Below the pieces are notes generated by a model. That model had not been told where the DNA came from, made no database searches, and saw only the letters and a program-made list of their open reading frames with translations. 64,000 nucleotides of DNA, taken from contig NZ_PHNJ01000004.1 of NCBI RefSeq assembly GCF_008122205.1, forward strand, positions 248,001-312,000. The letters run 5' to 3'. Position numbers and translations under genes: made by a program. Positions within the stretch are counted from its first letter, which is position 1; every line of letters starts with the position of its first letter. Source of the DNA: Natronococcus pandeyae (GTDB lineage Archaea > Halobacteriota > Halobacteria > Halobacteriales > Natrialbaceae). Below are positions 28,194-36,317 of this stretch, in pieces.

Positions 28194-29297
28194 TCACTCG
28201 TTGCTCGTTTCTCCCTCGTCGCTCGTCTCCCCCTCGTCGTCGATGTCCTGCTCTGGCGGGGCAGACCCCTCGTCAGCCCGCTCTTGAGGCGGGGCAAATT
28301 TGTAGTGTGCCGCCCCGTCGAGGACGTAAAACGAACTGCGCTCCGGATCTTCGACGACTCTCCTGTCGCTGTCGATCGCAACATCCACGAGATCCCGTAG
28401 CGTCGCCGTTTCGACGCCTGAGCCGTCGAGTTGCTCGTCGGAAATTCGCCCCTGGGAGATCCACTCGTCGAATACTTTTCTCTCGTGTTCGAACTCGGCC
28501 GTCTCCCGCTCCCGCTCCGGCGGAATAAGCACTCCCTGCTGTCGCGCAATCCCCACGAGGACGAGCGCCGCGAGGCTCGCGATTAAAAGGCCGGACGATA
28601 CCAGGAACTGAATCGTCGTCAACAGTCCTGGGGGGAAAAACGCCGCGAGACCGCCCGGCTCCTCCGCTTCGACGGTGTACACGTCGTCTTCGAGGATGAT
28701 TCGCATTTCGTCCTGGTCGGTGGCGAGTTCGGAATTCCCGTCGTCCGCGTCGACGACGATCGTTTCGACCATGACCAAGATCTCAGGATCTCCGGGTGCT
28801 TCTCCGAGCATCCACTCGTATTCGTCGATGCGGTCTTTTTCTTGGGCCACGTCGACGGTAAAGTCGACACGTTCGGTCTCTCCGGAATCTACGGTTCGCT
28901 CGTCTTCCTGGAGCGTTTGCGTCTGGCTCCAGAACTCCTCGTGCTCGTCGTCTTCGTCCGGAACCACTCGCGTGACGGCGGTAACCTCGGTCTCGACGAC
29001 GACCTCGTCGGTTTGGTCGGTTTCGTAGGTGTACGCAAATTCACCGTCTAGTTCGGGGGCGACCGTCGCAAAGTATGTCGATCTGTCGGTCAGATCGGTA
29101 CCGTTCGGAAAGGCGGGGTTTGGCACTTGTACCGTCGCGCCGTGTTCGAATTCGGTCGAACCGTGTGTTTCTTCCGCGGCGTACGCGGCGTACGCCGCCC
29201 AACCGCCGAACAGTGCGAGTACGACGAGCACCGCGACGAGAATCGGGAATCTGTCGTTTACCGTTCGCCGAAGTGAGATCATAATTCTGCCGTCCAT
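28194..29297 (-). CDS. DUF5305 family membrane protein
   Basis: The 367-residue protein has an N-terminal membrane segment (~19-42, ILVAVLVVLALFGGWAAYAAYA), a large external beta-rich domain (~50-220, with ATVAPELDGEFAYTYET and VDFTVDVAQEKDRIDEYEWM), a second membrane segment (~230-255, LLTTIQFLVSSGLLIASLAALVLVG) and a cytoplasmic tail (~260-367) ending in low-complexity Glu/Asp. This is the standard build of archaeal DUF5305 proteins, which are often encoded beside SipW-type signal peptidases or surface genes. No catalytic residues are recognised. An internal ATG five codons in (29282) is an equally good start. Function is unknown, though the location fits a role in cell-envelope biogenesis. 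Confidence 0.75.
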   Translation of the reverse strand: MDGRIMISLRRTVNDRFPILVAVLVVLALFGGWAAYAAYAAEETHGSTEFEHGATVQVPNPAFPNGTDLTDRSTYFATVAPELDGEFAYTYETDQTDEVVVETEVTAVTRVVPDEDDEHEEFWSQTQTLQEDERTVDSGETERVDFTVDVAQEKDRIDEYEWMLGEAPGDPEILVMVETIVVDADDGNSELATDQDEMRIILEDDVYTVEAEEPGGLAAFFPPGLLTTIQFLVSSGLLIASLAALVLVGIARQQGVLIPPERERETAEFEHERKVFDEWISQGRISDEQLDGSGVETATLRDLVDVAIDSDRRVVEDPERSSFYVLDGAAHYKFAPPQERADEGSAPPEQDIDDEGETSDEGETSNE

Positions 29298-29645
29298 TAC
29301 TTTTTTTCACGAAGTTTGAGCCAGTACGTGTTCATTCTGCTACGTTCAATTGCAATACTATCGCGTTCAGCGGCGCTCGTCCCGGCTACCGGTGTCACTA
29401 CCCTCGCTGGTCGGGTGTGACAAAAAATGCGCGGACCGTCCAACATACATCGTCGTCTTTGCCCGCATTGACGAACCCCGTAACAAGGCTTTGGCCGATC
29501 CGGCGAGCACCGCTCGAGAGGATGACGAAACGTCGAGATTTGCACTGAGGATGCTCTGGTCCGACGCCCGGATAGCCGCTATCGGCGGTATTGCGAGTAA
29601 TGGAGCTCTGATCGGTGACGATGTGGAGTAAATCCATCGTAGAAC
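29298..29645. other. Intergenic region, nothing identified
   Basis: The region between the DUF5305 gene and the end of the sugar transferase holds only overlapping short frames with no motif. It includes the DUF5305 promoter region, with A/T runs at 29305-29312 and 29349-29360. No repeat or RNA is seen. Confidence 0.4.
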
Positions 29646-30629
29646 TTATTTGGTCGCGATCAGCATGCGGATGTCTTTTGCGACAGTCCACAGCTGCCGG
29701 CAGACGATCCGGATGTCCAGTACGATCGATTGGCGACGTATGTACTCGAGGTCGTGTCGGAGTTTCTCTTCGCTGGCCGTGCTGCTAACGCCGTTGATCT
29801 GTGCGACACCGGTAAGCCCTGGCTTAATGAACCAGCGTTTTGGCCACTCCTCGACCGTCTCTTCGAGCAACCGTTCCTCTTTCACCCAAGCCGCACGAGG
29901 TCCGACGACGCTCATCTCCCCGCGGAGAATCGTCCACAGTTGCGGGATTTCGTCCATATTGGTTCTCCGTAGCACGGCACCGACGGACGTGATCCGATCG
30001 TTTTCCTCGTCGTGTTCCGGTTTCGCGTTCTCGCTATCGGTGTACATCGTCCGGAACTTGTGCAGCTGAAACGTGGCGCCGAGTAACCCCGTCCGTCGCT
30101 GCGAGTATAGCACAGGACCAGAACTATCGAGTTTGATTGCGAGCGCGATGACGGCGATGATCGGTGCCAGCGCAACCAATCCGACCGCTGCGAACGTAAC
30201 GTCGAACGCCCGTTTCACGGCTCGCTGTCTCCGCGAGAACGGCTCCAAGACGACGGTAGCCCACTCGTTACACACGTCATCGACGAGTACTTTCGAACAG
30301 TGGTCCGTGTGGACGGCAGCTTCGACGGTGTGTGATCGACATGTGCGGAGGATCCCGAAAAACCCGTTGCGATCGGTCTCTTGGAACGCGAGGACGACCC
30401 GATCGACGTCTCGATCTTCGAGGACGCTTTCGAACTCGCAGGGTTTTCGGACGATCCGTTCTCGCCAAGCGTCGATGTTGACGTTGCTGCCGCCGTCGAC
30501 GTAAAATTCGCGCGTGTTCGAGAATTCGGCGAGTGCTCTCTCGATCCGGTGTCGGTCGTCACCGACGACGACGGTGTTCTCCGAACTCCGGTTCGACAAG
30601 TCGTATACTTCCCACTGTTTGACACTCAT
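29646..30629 (-). CDS. WbaP-like bacterial sugar transferase (polyprenyl-phosphate glycosyl-1-phosphate transferase)
   Basis: This 327-residue protein initiates glycan synthesis by moving a sugar-1-phosphate onto a lipid carrier. The N-terminal ~140 residues form a Rossmann-like regulatory part (NTVVVGDDRHRIERAL, DRVVLAFQETDRN) but lack the four membrane helices of full-length WbaP. The single re-entrant hydrophobic segment (~148-175, RAFDVTFAAVGLVALAPIIAV) is followed by the catalytic PF02397 motifs PVLYSQRRTGLLG, FQLHKFRTMYTDSE, RRTNMDEIPQLWTILRGEMS, VVGPR and KPGLTGVAQINGV. The Asp-Glu pair in TNMDEIP is the expected catalytic site. It is the likely first-step enzyme for the polymer made by the surrounding GTs. 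Its own promoter lies in the long upstream gap. Confidence 0.87.
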   Translation of the reverse strand: MSVKQWEVYDLSNRSSENTVVVGDDRHRIERALAEFSNTREFYVDGGSNVNIDAWRERIVRKPCEFESVLEDRDVDRVVLAFQETDRNGFFGILRTCRSHTVEAAVHTDHCSKVLVDDVCNEWATVVLEPFSRRQRAVKRAFDVTFAAVGLVALAPIIAVIALAIKLDSSGPVLYSQRRTGLLGATFQLHKFRTMYTDSENAKPEHDEENDRITSVGAVLRRTNMDEIPQLWTILRGEMSVVGPRAAWVKEERLLEETVEEWPKRWFIKPGLTGVAQINGVSSTASEEKLRHDLEYIRRQSIVLDIRIVCRQLWTVAKDIRMLIATK

Positions 30630-31451
30630 GTCGATGCCTCCTGGAATGCTGGTTCGTGCGTTGCTATCAGAGGAAGTCCAGACGTGAATCGAGGGTCGTT
30701 CTTACGCCACTGACTCATCTCACTCCCTCGTCTTCGCCAATTCGTGTTCACCAATTTGGGTAACAGTGGAGGCACGACCCGGACGCGGCCTCGCAATAGC
30801 GGAGGAGATAGAGATGACTCCTCGATACTGTTTCTGATCAAACCTAGTTCGTGGCATCCAGAATTCGAGTGAAAAAGAGCGAGAGTCGTTACAGCGTTCC
30901 GTGCCCAGTTTCCTCAGTCACTGATAACCATAAACGAAAGTATCGGATCATTGGCAATCAGCGGTTGATAAGCTGATTGAAGGTCGATTCACCTGTACAT
31001 TTCTCGGCACTATGAAGCCGGTAGTTGGTCCAATGGTGTGGTTTTGTAGCGTTTCAGTTCATAACGCGCCCGGGGCGAAGTCCATCCATCCGCCAATTAT
31101 CTCTTTCTTGACAAAGCACCGGCGTGACCCTGATCCGTTGCGACAATCATCCCTCTCGTAATGGGGTTCGACTGTCACGTCGTCTTTGACAGTCGGGATG
31201 GCGAAGGATGCGTTCCCTTGCAGATCGAAGGCGAACCCGCGCCCAACGGATGATGCACTCTCGACAGTGCGTTCGATTTCCACCGAGTTCTCGTGCGATT
31301 CTCGCCGGTGGACGCCGCGCCGTCGTTCGCGCCTCGAGTTTCAGTCGGGATCCGATGACACCATCTCTTGCCGGTTCCGAGGCCGTTCAGCGGGCTCGAA
31401 CGGGCCCGAAACATACACCCGAGAACCAGCGGGGTCCCCGAACTGCGGCTG
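30630..31451. other. Long intergenic region (822 bp) without a supported gene
   Basis: This is the longest gap in the island and is visibly richer in A/T than its neighbours, especially 30820-31030. A 74-codon minus-strand frame (31059-31283, containing GRGFAFDLQGNASFAIPTVK) has some protein-like character and could be the relic of a secreted protein. It has no recognisable homology and no good start. Short plus-strand frames overlap it. The gap may hold the promoter of the WbaP-like gene and degenerate DNA from an earlier exchange of glycan cassettes. Confidence 0.4.
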
Positions 31452-32183
31452 TCACTCCTCGGCGACCTGCGTTCTGTCGGTCAAGAGGTTCTCGGCTCTC
31501 TCCCTGTCTTCGGGATAGCCGACATCGATGCGCCAGCCGTCCATTCGAATCGCGTCGATCGTACGCCCCGACTGGAGCAGTAAATCGATCGCGTCCGGGA
31601 GTTCGTACTCGCCGCGATCCGACGGCTGAACCAGCTGACAGGCGTAGAAGATCGCGGGGGAAAACGTGTAAAAACCGGTCATCACCAGATTCGACGGCGG
31701 ATCGTCCGGCTTTTCGACGACTTCGACGATCTCACCGTACTCGTTCGTGTCGAGGACGCCGTATCGGGAAGCCTCCTCGTACGGAACCTCTTCAACGAGA
31801 AAGGCGGCATCCGCCCGGTCTTCTTGCTGGCGGTTCATGACGTCGTGCAGATTTGCTCGGAAGATATTATCTCCGAGCATCATGACGAAGTCTCCATCGA
31901 CGTGCGGCTCTGCCTGGAGGATCGCGTGGGCGAGTCCTAGCTGTTCGCGCTGATGGGCGTACGTGATGGGGATCCCCTCGTACTCGTCCTCGTACCGTTC
32001 GATGATCTGTTCTTTCTTGTATCCGACGACGACGATCAGTTCGCTGACACCGATCGCAAGGAGGTTGTCGAAAACGTCTTCGACAATGGGTTTCCCGTCG
32101 ACTTCGACCAGCGCTTTCGGCTTGGTTTCGGTGAGCGGTTGGAGACGAGTCCCCTTTCCGGCTGCCAGTACCACAGCCTGCAT
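31452..32183 (-). CDS. Glucose-1-phosphate uridylyl/thymidylyltransferase-like enzyme
   Basis: The 243-residue protein has the standard sugar nucleotidyltransferase motifs: [28 protein letters not shown], with the GxGTRL loop and catalytic Lys; LGLAHAILQAEPH; VMMLGDNIF with the metal-binding Asp; VEKPDDPPSNLVMTG; and GWRIDVGYPEDRERA. The spacing matches archaeal RmlA/AglF-like enzymes that make UDP- or dTDP-glucose. A NDP-hexose for glycan synthesis is the likely product, and the epimerase at 38022 could use it. It lies 118 bases downstream of the HprK-like kinase on the same strand, so it may be cotranscribed with the RiPP genes by read-through. Nucleotide specificity is not clear from sequence. 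Confidence 0.85.
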   Translation of the reverse strand: MQAVVLAAGKGTRLQPLTETKPKALVEVDGKPIVEDVFDNLLAIGVSELIVVVGYKKEQIIERYEDEYEGIPITYAHQREQLGLAHAILQAEPHVDGDFVMMLGDNIFRANLHDVMNRQQEDRADAAFLVEEVPYEEASRYGVLDTNEYGEIVEVVEKPDDPPSNLVMTGFYTFSPAIFYACQLVQPSDRGEYELPDAIDLLLQSGRTIDAIRMDGWRIDVGYPEDRERAENLLTDRTQVAEE

Positions 32184-32301
32184 GTTCTTCGACCACCCCG
32201 AGTTGGATCAAAGAGAAAGCCCTTGCAATTGCAACCAGGCCATCGTCCGAACCATCCGAATTGTCAGTTTTCGGCCTCCATTGCGGTCGTCGACAGCATA
32301 T

Positions 32302-33171
32302 TCACTCGGCTTGCCGTCCGTCGTGTTCGATGACCTCGACGAGTTCGTCGAGACGATCGAGTGCAGGAGGCCGAGACAGCCGCCGTACATCGACCCGCTT
32401 TGCGAGGGTCGCACACCGCTCGAAGTGCTCCGCGTCCTCGTCGCGCGTCGAATAGGTATTGCGAGCGATCGAGAACACCGCTTCCCCCGGCGAAACGTCG
32501 GCTACTTGAGGCTCGCTTCCCTCCGCGATCACGTAGATCCGAGACAGCGGAAGCGGCTTCGACGGAAAACGACGCTCTATCCGGTAATAGACGCGTCCGT
32601 TCGGAGGCGAGTTGGGGACCCTCGGCAGTTCGAGTTCGCGCGCCGTGGCGGGCGCGAGTTTCGCCCGTGGAAAGCCGGGTGGAACGACGGCGTCGCCACC
32701 ATCGTGTCTAACCGGGACGATGTCGTCAGCGACCAGACCGTGTCCATTCGCATAACACGCACCGGCCGCGGTCGACTTTCCCGCCCCCGACGGTCCCGTG
32801 AACGCAACGGCTCGCCCGCCGATCCTGACGGCGCTCGCGTGAAGTACGAGTGCACCTCGCTGGTGGAGGAGGAGTCGGAGCACGGGTCCGAGAAGAAACT
32901 GTCTGAACGCTTTGCCGGTCGCACCTGGGGCAACATCGACGACGATCGTCGTCCCCTCGGTCACGAGAACGCGTCCGACCCCACCGTCGAGATACGTTCC
33001 GGAAGCAACCTGACGTACCCGTATCTCGCGGCCGTCTGGCGAGAGCGCGTCGGACCGCGGCTCGACCGATCCCGATCGAATCTCCGCGTCCGGCGCGTCC
33101 CTCGTCTCGCATAACTCCGGCAGTGGGAACTCCGACTCGAGGGTAAGACCGAACGCTCGGTACGTTTTCAT
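32302..33171 (-). CDS. HPr-kinase-like protein of the RiPP cluster (lasso K type)
   Basis: The 289-residue protein belongs to the HprK-related kinases that accompany lasso-peptide and related peptide clusters, not to true HPr kinases of sugar regulation. The N-terminal ~95 residues are a beta-rich domain. The kinase core holds LVLHASAVRIGGRAVAFTG with Walker A GPSGAGKST at ~126-134, then HGLVADDIVPV with Asp149/Asp150, and a basic stretch GFPRAKL. In bacteria, lasso kinases phosphorylate the C-terminal Ser of the precursor. Here the adjacent precursor ends in Arg and has no Ser, so the substrate is uncertain. Its start lies 15 bases after the precursor stop, which indicates a common transcript. 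Confidence 0.82.
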   Translation of the reverse strand: MKTYRAFGLTLESEFPLPELCETRDAPDAEIRSGSVEPRSDALSPDGREIRVRQVASGTYLDGGVGRVLVTEGTTIVVDVAPGATGKAFRQFLLGPVLRLLLHQRGALVLHASAVRIGGRAVAFTGPSGAGKSTAAGACYANGHGLVADDIVPVRHDGGDAVVPPGFPRAKLAPATARELELPRVPNSPPNGRVYYRIERRFPSKPLPLSRIYVIAEGSEPQVADVSPGEAVFSIARNTYSTRDEDAEHFERCATLAKRVDVRRLSRPPALDRLDELVEVIEHDGRQAE

Positions 33172-33186
33172 AACCGGACTCGTTCA

Positions 33187-33306
33187 TTAACGCCAGGGTG
33201 GTCCCGGGGGACGCGGTGGAACGTCCGGTCGGTACATCTGCTCGGTTATCTCTCCGAGTTCACCGTACTCGGTTACGGTTGGTGGATTGTACGTTCTTTC
33301 GGTCAT
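33187..33306 (-). CDS. Candidate RiPP precursor with lasso-type leader and proline-rich core
   Basis: This 39-codon frame lies between the B2 peptidase and the kinase. Residues 6-21 read YNPPTVTEYGELGEIT, matching the lasso leader signature Y-x-x-P-x-L/V-x3-G-x-F/L-x3-T that the RRE (B1) binds. The family's Thr at position -2 corresponds to Thr21, so cleavage after Glu22 would release a 17-residue core starting at Gln23 (QMYRPDVPPRPPGPPWR). Eight of the 17 residues are Pro. Asp28, the only acidic core residue, would be core position 6, one short of the usual 7-9 for a lasso ring. A GGAAGGTGAT ribosome-binding site precedes the ATG. The gene has been overlooked because of its length. Leader and context are strong; the mature structure is unknown. 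Confidence 0.8.
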   Translation of the reverse strand: MTERTYNPPTVTEYGELGEITEQMYRPDVPPRPPGPPWR

Positions 33307-33566
33307 GTGCCCGCCTATCACCTTCCGAGGCGAAGCAATCAAACCGCACGTCGATTACGACCGGAAACGGTGGAATATCTGGAATGATACCGGTTGACAG
33401 TATCGGAAACGTCCAACCGCGTTCGAATGCCGACCCCCCGTAGTTAATCAGCCACACACCAAGAACTGTCGGTTCGGAGACGACCGAAAACGACCATTTT
33501 CGACCGTTTAGTCGATCGACACGCCGCTCGTCGTGATCGCACGGAGGGCACCCGATTCGACTCGGC
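33307..33566. other. Upstream region of the precursor gene
   Basis: About 260 bases separate the B2 stop from the precursor start. An AT-rich element (TGATTAACTA on the minus strand, ~33442-33451) could be a TATA box giving the precursor and kinase their own promoter, which is common for RiPP precursors expressed above their enzymes. The minus-strand frame running through the region lacks a start and leader motif. Confidence 0.4.
33317..33326 (-). promoter_or_regulatory. Ribosome-binding site of the RiPP precursor
   Basis: On the minus strand this reads GGAAGGTGAT, ten bases before the ATG at 33306. Its last six bases (GGTGAT) match the haloarchaeal 16S rRNA 3' end complement. Many haloarchaeal genes lack such a site, so its presence supports genuine translation of the small gene. 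Confidence 0.6.
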
Positions 33567-34013
33567 TCACGCTCCGGATTCGTGATCTCGGTGCGCCGAG
33601 TAGTCCCCGAGACCTCCGCTGCCCAGGGGTTCATACTCCTCGAGATCAACGTCGTCGCCGACGATCGGTCGACCGTCGACTGTGACCCACGCGTGCGCGA
33701 ATATACCGTGATCGTTTCGCTGGACGCCGATCCGTACGTCGACGTCGTAGCCGAACGCGACGAGGAGTGAACGGGCGACGATCGCCGTGGTCAAACACGA
33801 CGAGCCTGGTATCCGGCGCTCGACAGCGACTACTGTGGCGGCCACATCGGTCGGCGCCCGTTTCGTCGATCCGAACGTGCCGATCCGTGCGATCGTCGTC
33901 GTGACTCGCGTCACCGTCGAAAGGTTCGATACGCGCATGCCGGCGCTCGCGACGAACGAAAGCACCGCCCCGACTACCGTCAACCGTCGGTCGACGCGTC
34001 GACCGTCACCCAT
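33567..34013 (-). CDS. Lasso-type B2 leader peptidase (transglutaminase fold)
   Basis: The 148-residue protein matches the lasso peptide biosynthesis B2 family, a transglutaminase-like cysteine protease that removes the leader peptide. The catalytic Cys73 lies in GSSCLTTAIVARSLLVAFGY, His107 in GIFAHAWVTVDG and the Asp in the same block at ~113. This spacing is that of B2 enzymes, which carry Cys-His-Asp. The N-terminal ~40 residues are hydrophobic/basic, as in other B2 proteins. Its start overlaps the B1 stop by eight bases (34006-34013), so the two are translationally coupled, as split B1/B2 pairs usually are. Nothing in the sequence suggests inactivation. Confidence 0.85.
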   Translation of the reverse strand: MGDGRRVDRRLTVVGAVLSFVASAGMRVSNLSTVTRVTTTIARIGTFGSTKRAPTDVAATVVAVERRIPGSSCLTTAIVARSLLVAFGYDVDVRIGVQRNDHGIFAHAWVTVDGRPIVGDDVDLEEYEPLGSGGLGDYSAHRDHESGA

Positions 34014-34293
34014 CCGTTCGTTCGATCAACCGCGCCTTTTCGAGGTCGACGAGTAACGCCTCGAGATCCGTCTCGACGCGTCGTCGATCGACGTCGTACT
34101 CCACAACGACGCTCCGACACAGTTCGTCGATGGTTATCGGTTCCTGTAGCCGCTCCCAGACGAACGGGCCGATCCCGTCGACGCCGTAGTACGTGCCAGT
34201 CTCGAGTTGCAGGATGACCTGTTCACCCTCGAGTTCCGTCGATACGTGATCGCGTACCGCTCTCACGGTCGCATCGGCTGAGTACGCTTCCAT
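34006..34293 (-). CDS. PqqD-family RiPP recognition element (lasso B1 type)
   Basis: The 95-residue protein is a winged-helix RRE of the PqqD family: GEQVILQLETGTYYGVDGIG (beta strands), PFVWERLQEPITIDELC and VEYDVDRRRVETDLEALLVDLEKARLI. It binds the leader peptide and presents it to the peptidase. I chose the start MEAYSADATVRAV, because the 46 codons upstream are not PqqD-like. It precedes and overlaps the B2 gene, as in actinobacterial and firmicute lasso clusters with split B proteins. Its promoter is shared with the divergent exporter (TTAAATA near 34425), giving a ~100-base leader on this side. Specificity for the neighbouring precursor is inferred from the matching leader motif. Confidence 0.87.
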   Translation of the reverse strand: MEAYSADATVRAVRDHVSTELEGEQVILQLETGTYYGVDGIGPFVWERLQEPITIDELCRSVVVEYDVDRRRVETDLEALLVDLEKARLIERTDG

Positions 34294-34420
34294 CGGTATC
34301 GGCCCCGTGACAGCGAACCATTCGACGGGGCAAGAACCTAACCAGAAGGCAGGTTTTTGAAAGATCCTCTCGGGAGTGTTCCTCCCGTAAATACGGTGTT
34401 TACCCGAAAGCGAGAGAACC

Positions 34421-34430
34421 GTTAAATACA
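34421..34430. promoter_or_regulatory. Shared TATA element of divergent RiPP/export promoters
   Basis: GTTAAATACA on the plus strand (TGTATTTAAC on the minus strand) lies between the B1 gene and the ABC exporter. It sits about 45 bases before the exporter GTG, the distance expected for a short-leader archaeal transcript, and ~130 bases before the B1 ATG. One element may serve both directions. Confidence 0.45.
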
Positions 34431-34470
34431 CCTCTCGCGTCGATAGGCCACACGCGGCCCGGGTGAAACG

Positions 34471-36258
34471 GTGGAAGACGTTACGCTCCGGCGGAAGCTA
34501 CGCGCGCTGTGGCGCGTCGCTCGCTACGACCCGTTACTCGTCGTGCTCATCGTAGTGCTGAGCCTTCTCACTGCCGTTCTCGAAGGTGTCAGCATCGGGT
34601 TTCTCCTGCCGATCATCGAACAGATGAGCGGCGGCGGCGACCCGAACGACGGCGAGTTCATCGTCCAAGCGTTCGAACGCGTTTACAGGGCCGTTGGCGT
34701 CCCGCTGACGCTCGGCACGCTCATCGGCGGCGTTGGCCTCGCGATGAGTGTTCGATACGCGTCGAATTTTGCCGTCGCGTGGCTTCAGGCTCTCCTCGGC
34801 ACCAGATACGTCCGTGACGTAATGCGCGACCTGTACGACGGATGCCTCGACGCGCGGCTAGCCGAACTCGACGAACACGGATCCGACGAGTTGCTCAACG
34901 CGGTGATTACGGAGGTCGGATACCCCGAACGCATCCTCCTCTCGATCACGTCCATCGTTCAGCAGTCGCTGCTGTGTCTCGTGTACGTCGCTATCGCGCT
35001 GTACCTCGCCCCAACGCTGACGCTCGCCGCTGCGGTCGTACTCGGCAGCCTCGTAATCGCGGTCCACCGCGTCGTTCGGCCGGCTTACGCGACCGGAAGC
35101 CGAACGGCGGAAGCGAATGAAACGATTCAGCAACTCGCACAGAGCGGAATTCAGGGCCGGCGCGACGTTCGATTGTACCGTTTACAGGACAGACTGGCGG
35201 CGGCGTTCGAAGCCGCTACCGACGAGTACACGGACGCGGCGGTCACCCTCCAGCGAAACGAGGCGCTCCTTCGCAACGCGTATCGGTTGCTGAGTATGGC
35301 CTTCATCCTCGTCCTCATCTACGTCTCGATCGTCGTCGCCTCGCTGTCGATCGGCGCTCTCGCCGTCTTTTTGTTCGCGATGTACCGTCTGGCGCCCCGG
35401 ATCAGTACGCTGAACGACCTCGCGTACCACGTCGACGGGACTCTCCCGCATCTGATCCGCCTGCAGACCCTTCGCGCTCGACTCGAGGCCAACGACGAGC
35501 GGACCGCCGGCGGCGACACCCCGCCGGACGACATCGAAACGATTCGATTCGACGATGTGTCGTTCTCTTACGGGGACCGGCCGGTCGTTCGAAACCTGTC
35601 GGTGACGCTCCGCCGTCCCGAATTCGTCGCGTTCGTCGGCGAATCTGGGGCCGGAAAGTCGACCGTCGCCTCGCTAATCACCCGCCTGTACGAACCCGAC
35701 GACGGGGCGATCCTGGCAAACGGGACGTCGATCGAATCCTACGACGTCTCCGCATGGCGCTCGAAGATCGCGATGGTTCACCAAGAGCCGTACATCTTCG
35801 ACGAGACGCTCCGGTTCAATCTCGTCGTTGGCAGCCCCGACGCGACGGATCGAGAGATCGAGCGCGCCTGCGAGATCGCCGGCGTCACCGAGTTCGTCGA
35901 CCAGCTACCGGCTCGCTACGACACCGAGCTCGGCGACGAGGGGATTCGACTGTCCGGTGGGCAGAAACAGCGTGTCGCGCTCGCACGCGCGCTCGTCACG
36001 GACGCCGATGTCCTCGTCCTCGACGAGGCGACGAGCGACGTCGACGCGGCGATCGAGGCGGATATCCACGCCGCGATCGCCGACGCGTACGCCGATCGAC
36101 TGACGATCGTGATCGCACACAGGCTCTCGGCGGTCAGCGGCGCGGATCGAATCTATCTCGTGGACGACGGCCGGATCGCGAACCGCGGGACCCACCAGTC
36201 GCTCCTCGCTGACGAGGGGAAGTACACGGAGTTAGTCGAGGCCCAGCAGCAATCCTGA
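34471..36258 (+). CDS. ABC exporter (MsbA/lasso D type), half-transporter 1
   Basis: The 595-residue protein is a fused membrane/ATPase half-transporter. Six membrane segments occupy ~18-320, and the ATPase domain ~345-595 has Walker A GESGAGKST, the Q-loop region, signature LSGGQKQR, Walker B VLVLDEATSDVD and the H-loop IAHR. All catalytic residues are intact. A dimer would export a peptide or lipid-linked glycan. It starts with GTG at 34471, which aligns with the start of its paralogue at 39111. Because it is divergent from B1/B2 and shares their promoter region, it is the best candidate for export of the processed peptide (the D function in lasso clusters). Export of a glycan cannot be ruled out. 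Confidence 0.88.
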   Translation: MEDVTLRRKLRALWRVARYDPLLVVLIVVLSLLTAVLEGVSIGFLLPIIEQMSGGGDPNDGEFIVQAFERVYRAVGVPLTLGTLIGGVGLAMSVRYASNFAVAWLQALLGTRYVRDVMRDLYDGCLDARLAELDEHGSDELLNAVITEVGYPERILLSITSIVQQSLLCLVYVAIALYLAPTLTLAAAVVLGSLVIAVHRVVRPAYATGSRTAEANETIQQLAQSGIQGRRDVRLYRLQDRLAAAFEAATDEYTDAAVTLQRNEALLRNAYRLLSMAFILVLIYVSIVVASLSIGALAVFLFAMYRLAPRISTLNDLAYHVDGTLPHLIRLQTLRARLEANDERTAGGDTPPDDIETIRFDDVSFSYGDRPVVRNLSVTLRRPEFVAFVGESGAGKSTVASLITRLYEPDDGAILANGTSIESYDVSAWRSKIAMVHQEPYIFDETLRFNLVVGSPDATDREIERACEIAGVTEFVDQLPARYDTELGDEGIRLSGGQKQRVALARALVTDADVLVLDEATSDVDAAIEADIHAAIADAYADRLTIVIAHRLSAVSGADRIYLVDDGRIANRGTHQSLLADEGKYTELVEAQQQS

Positions 36259-36317
36259 TCGGGCACGCGACACGGAAGTCGACTTTGTCGCGCTCGACCG
36301 TTCCGGTTCGGGATCGA

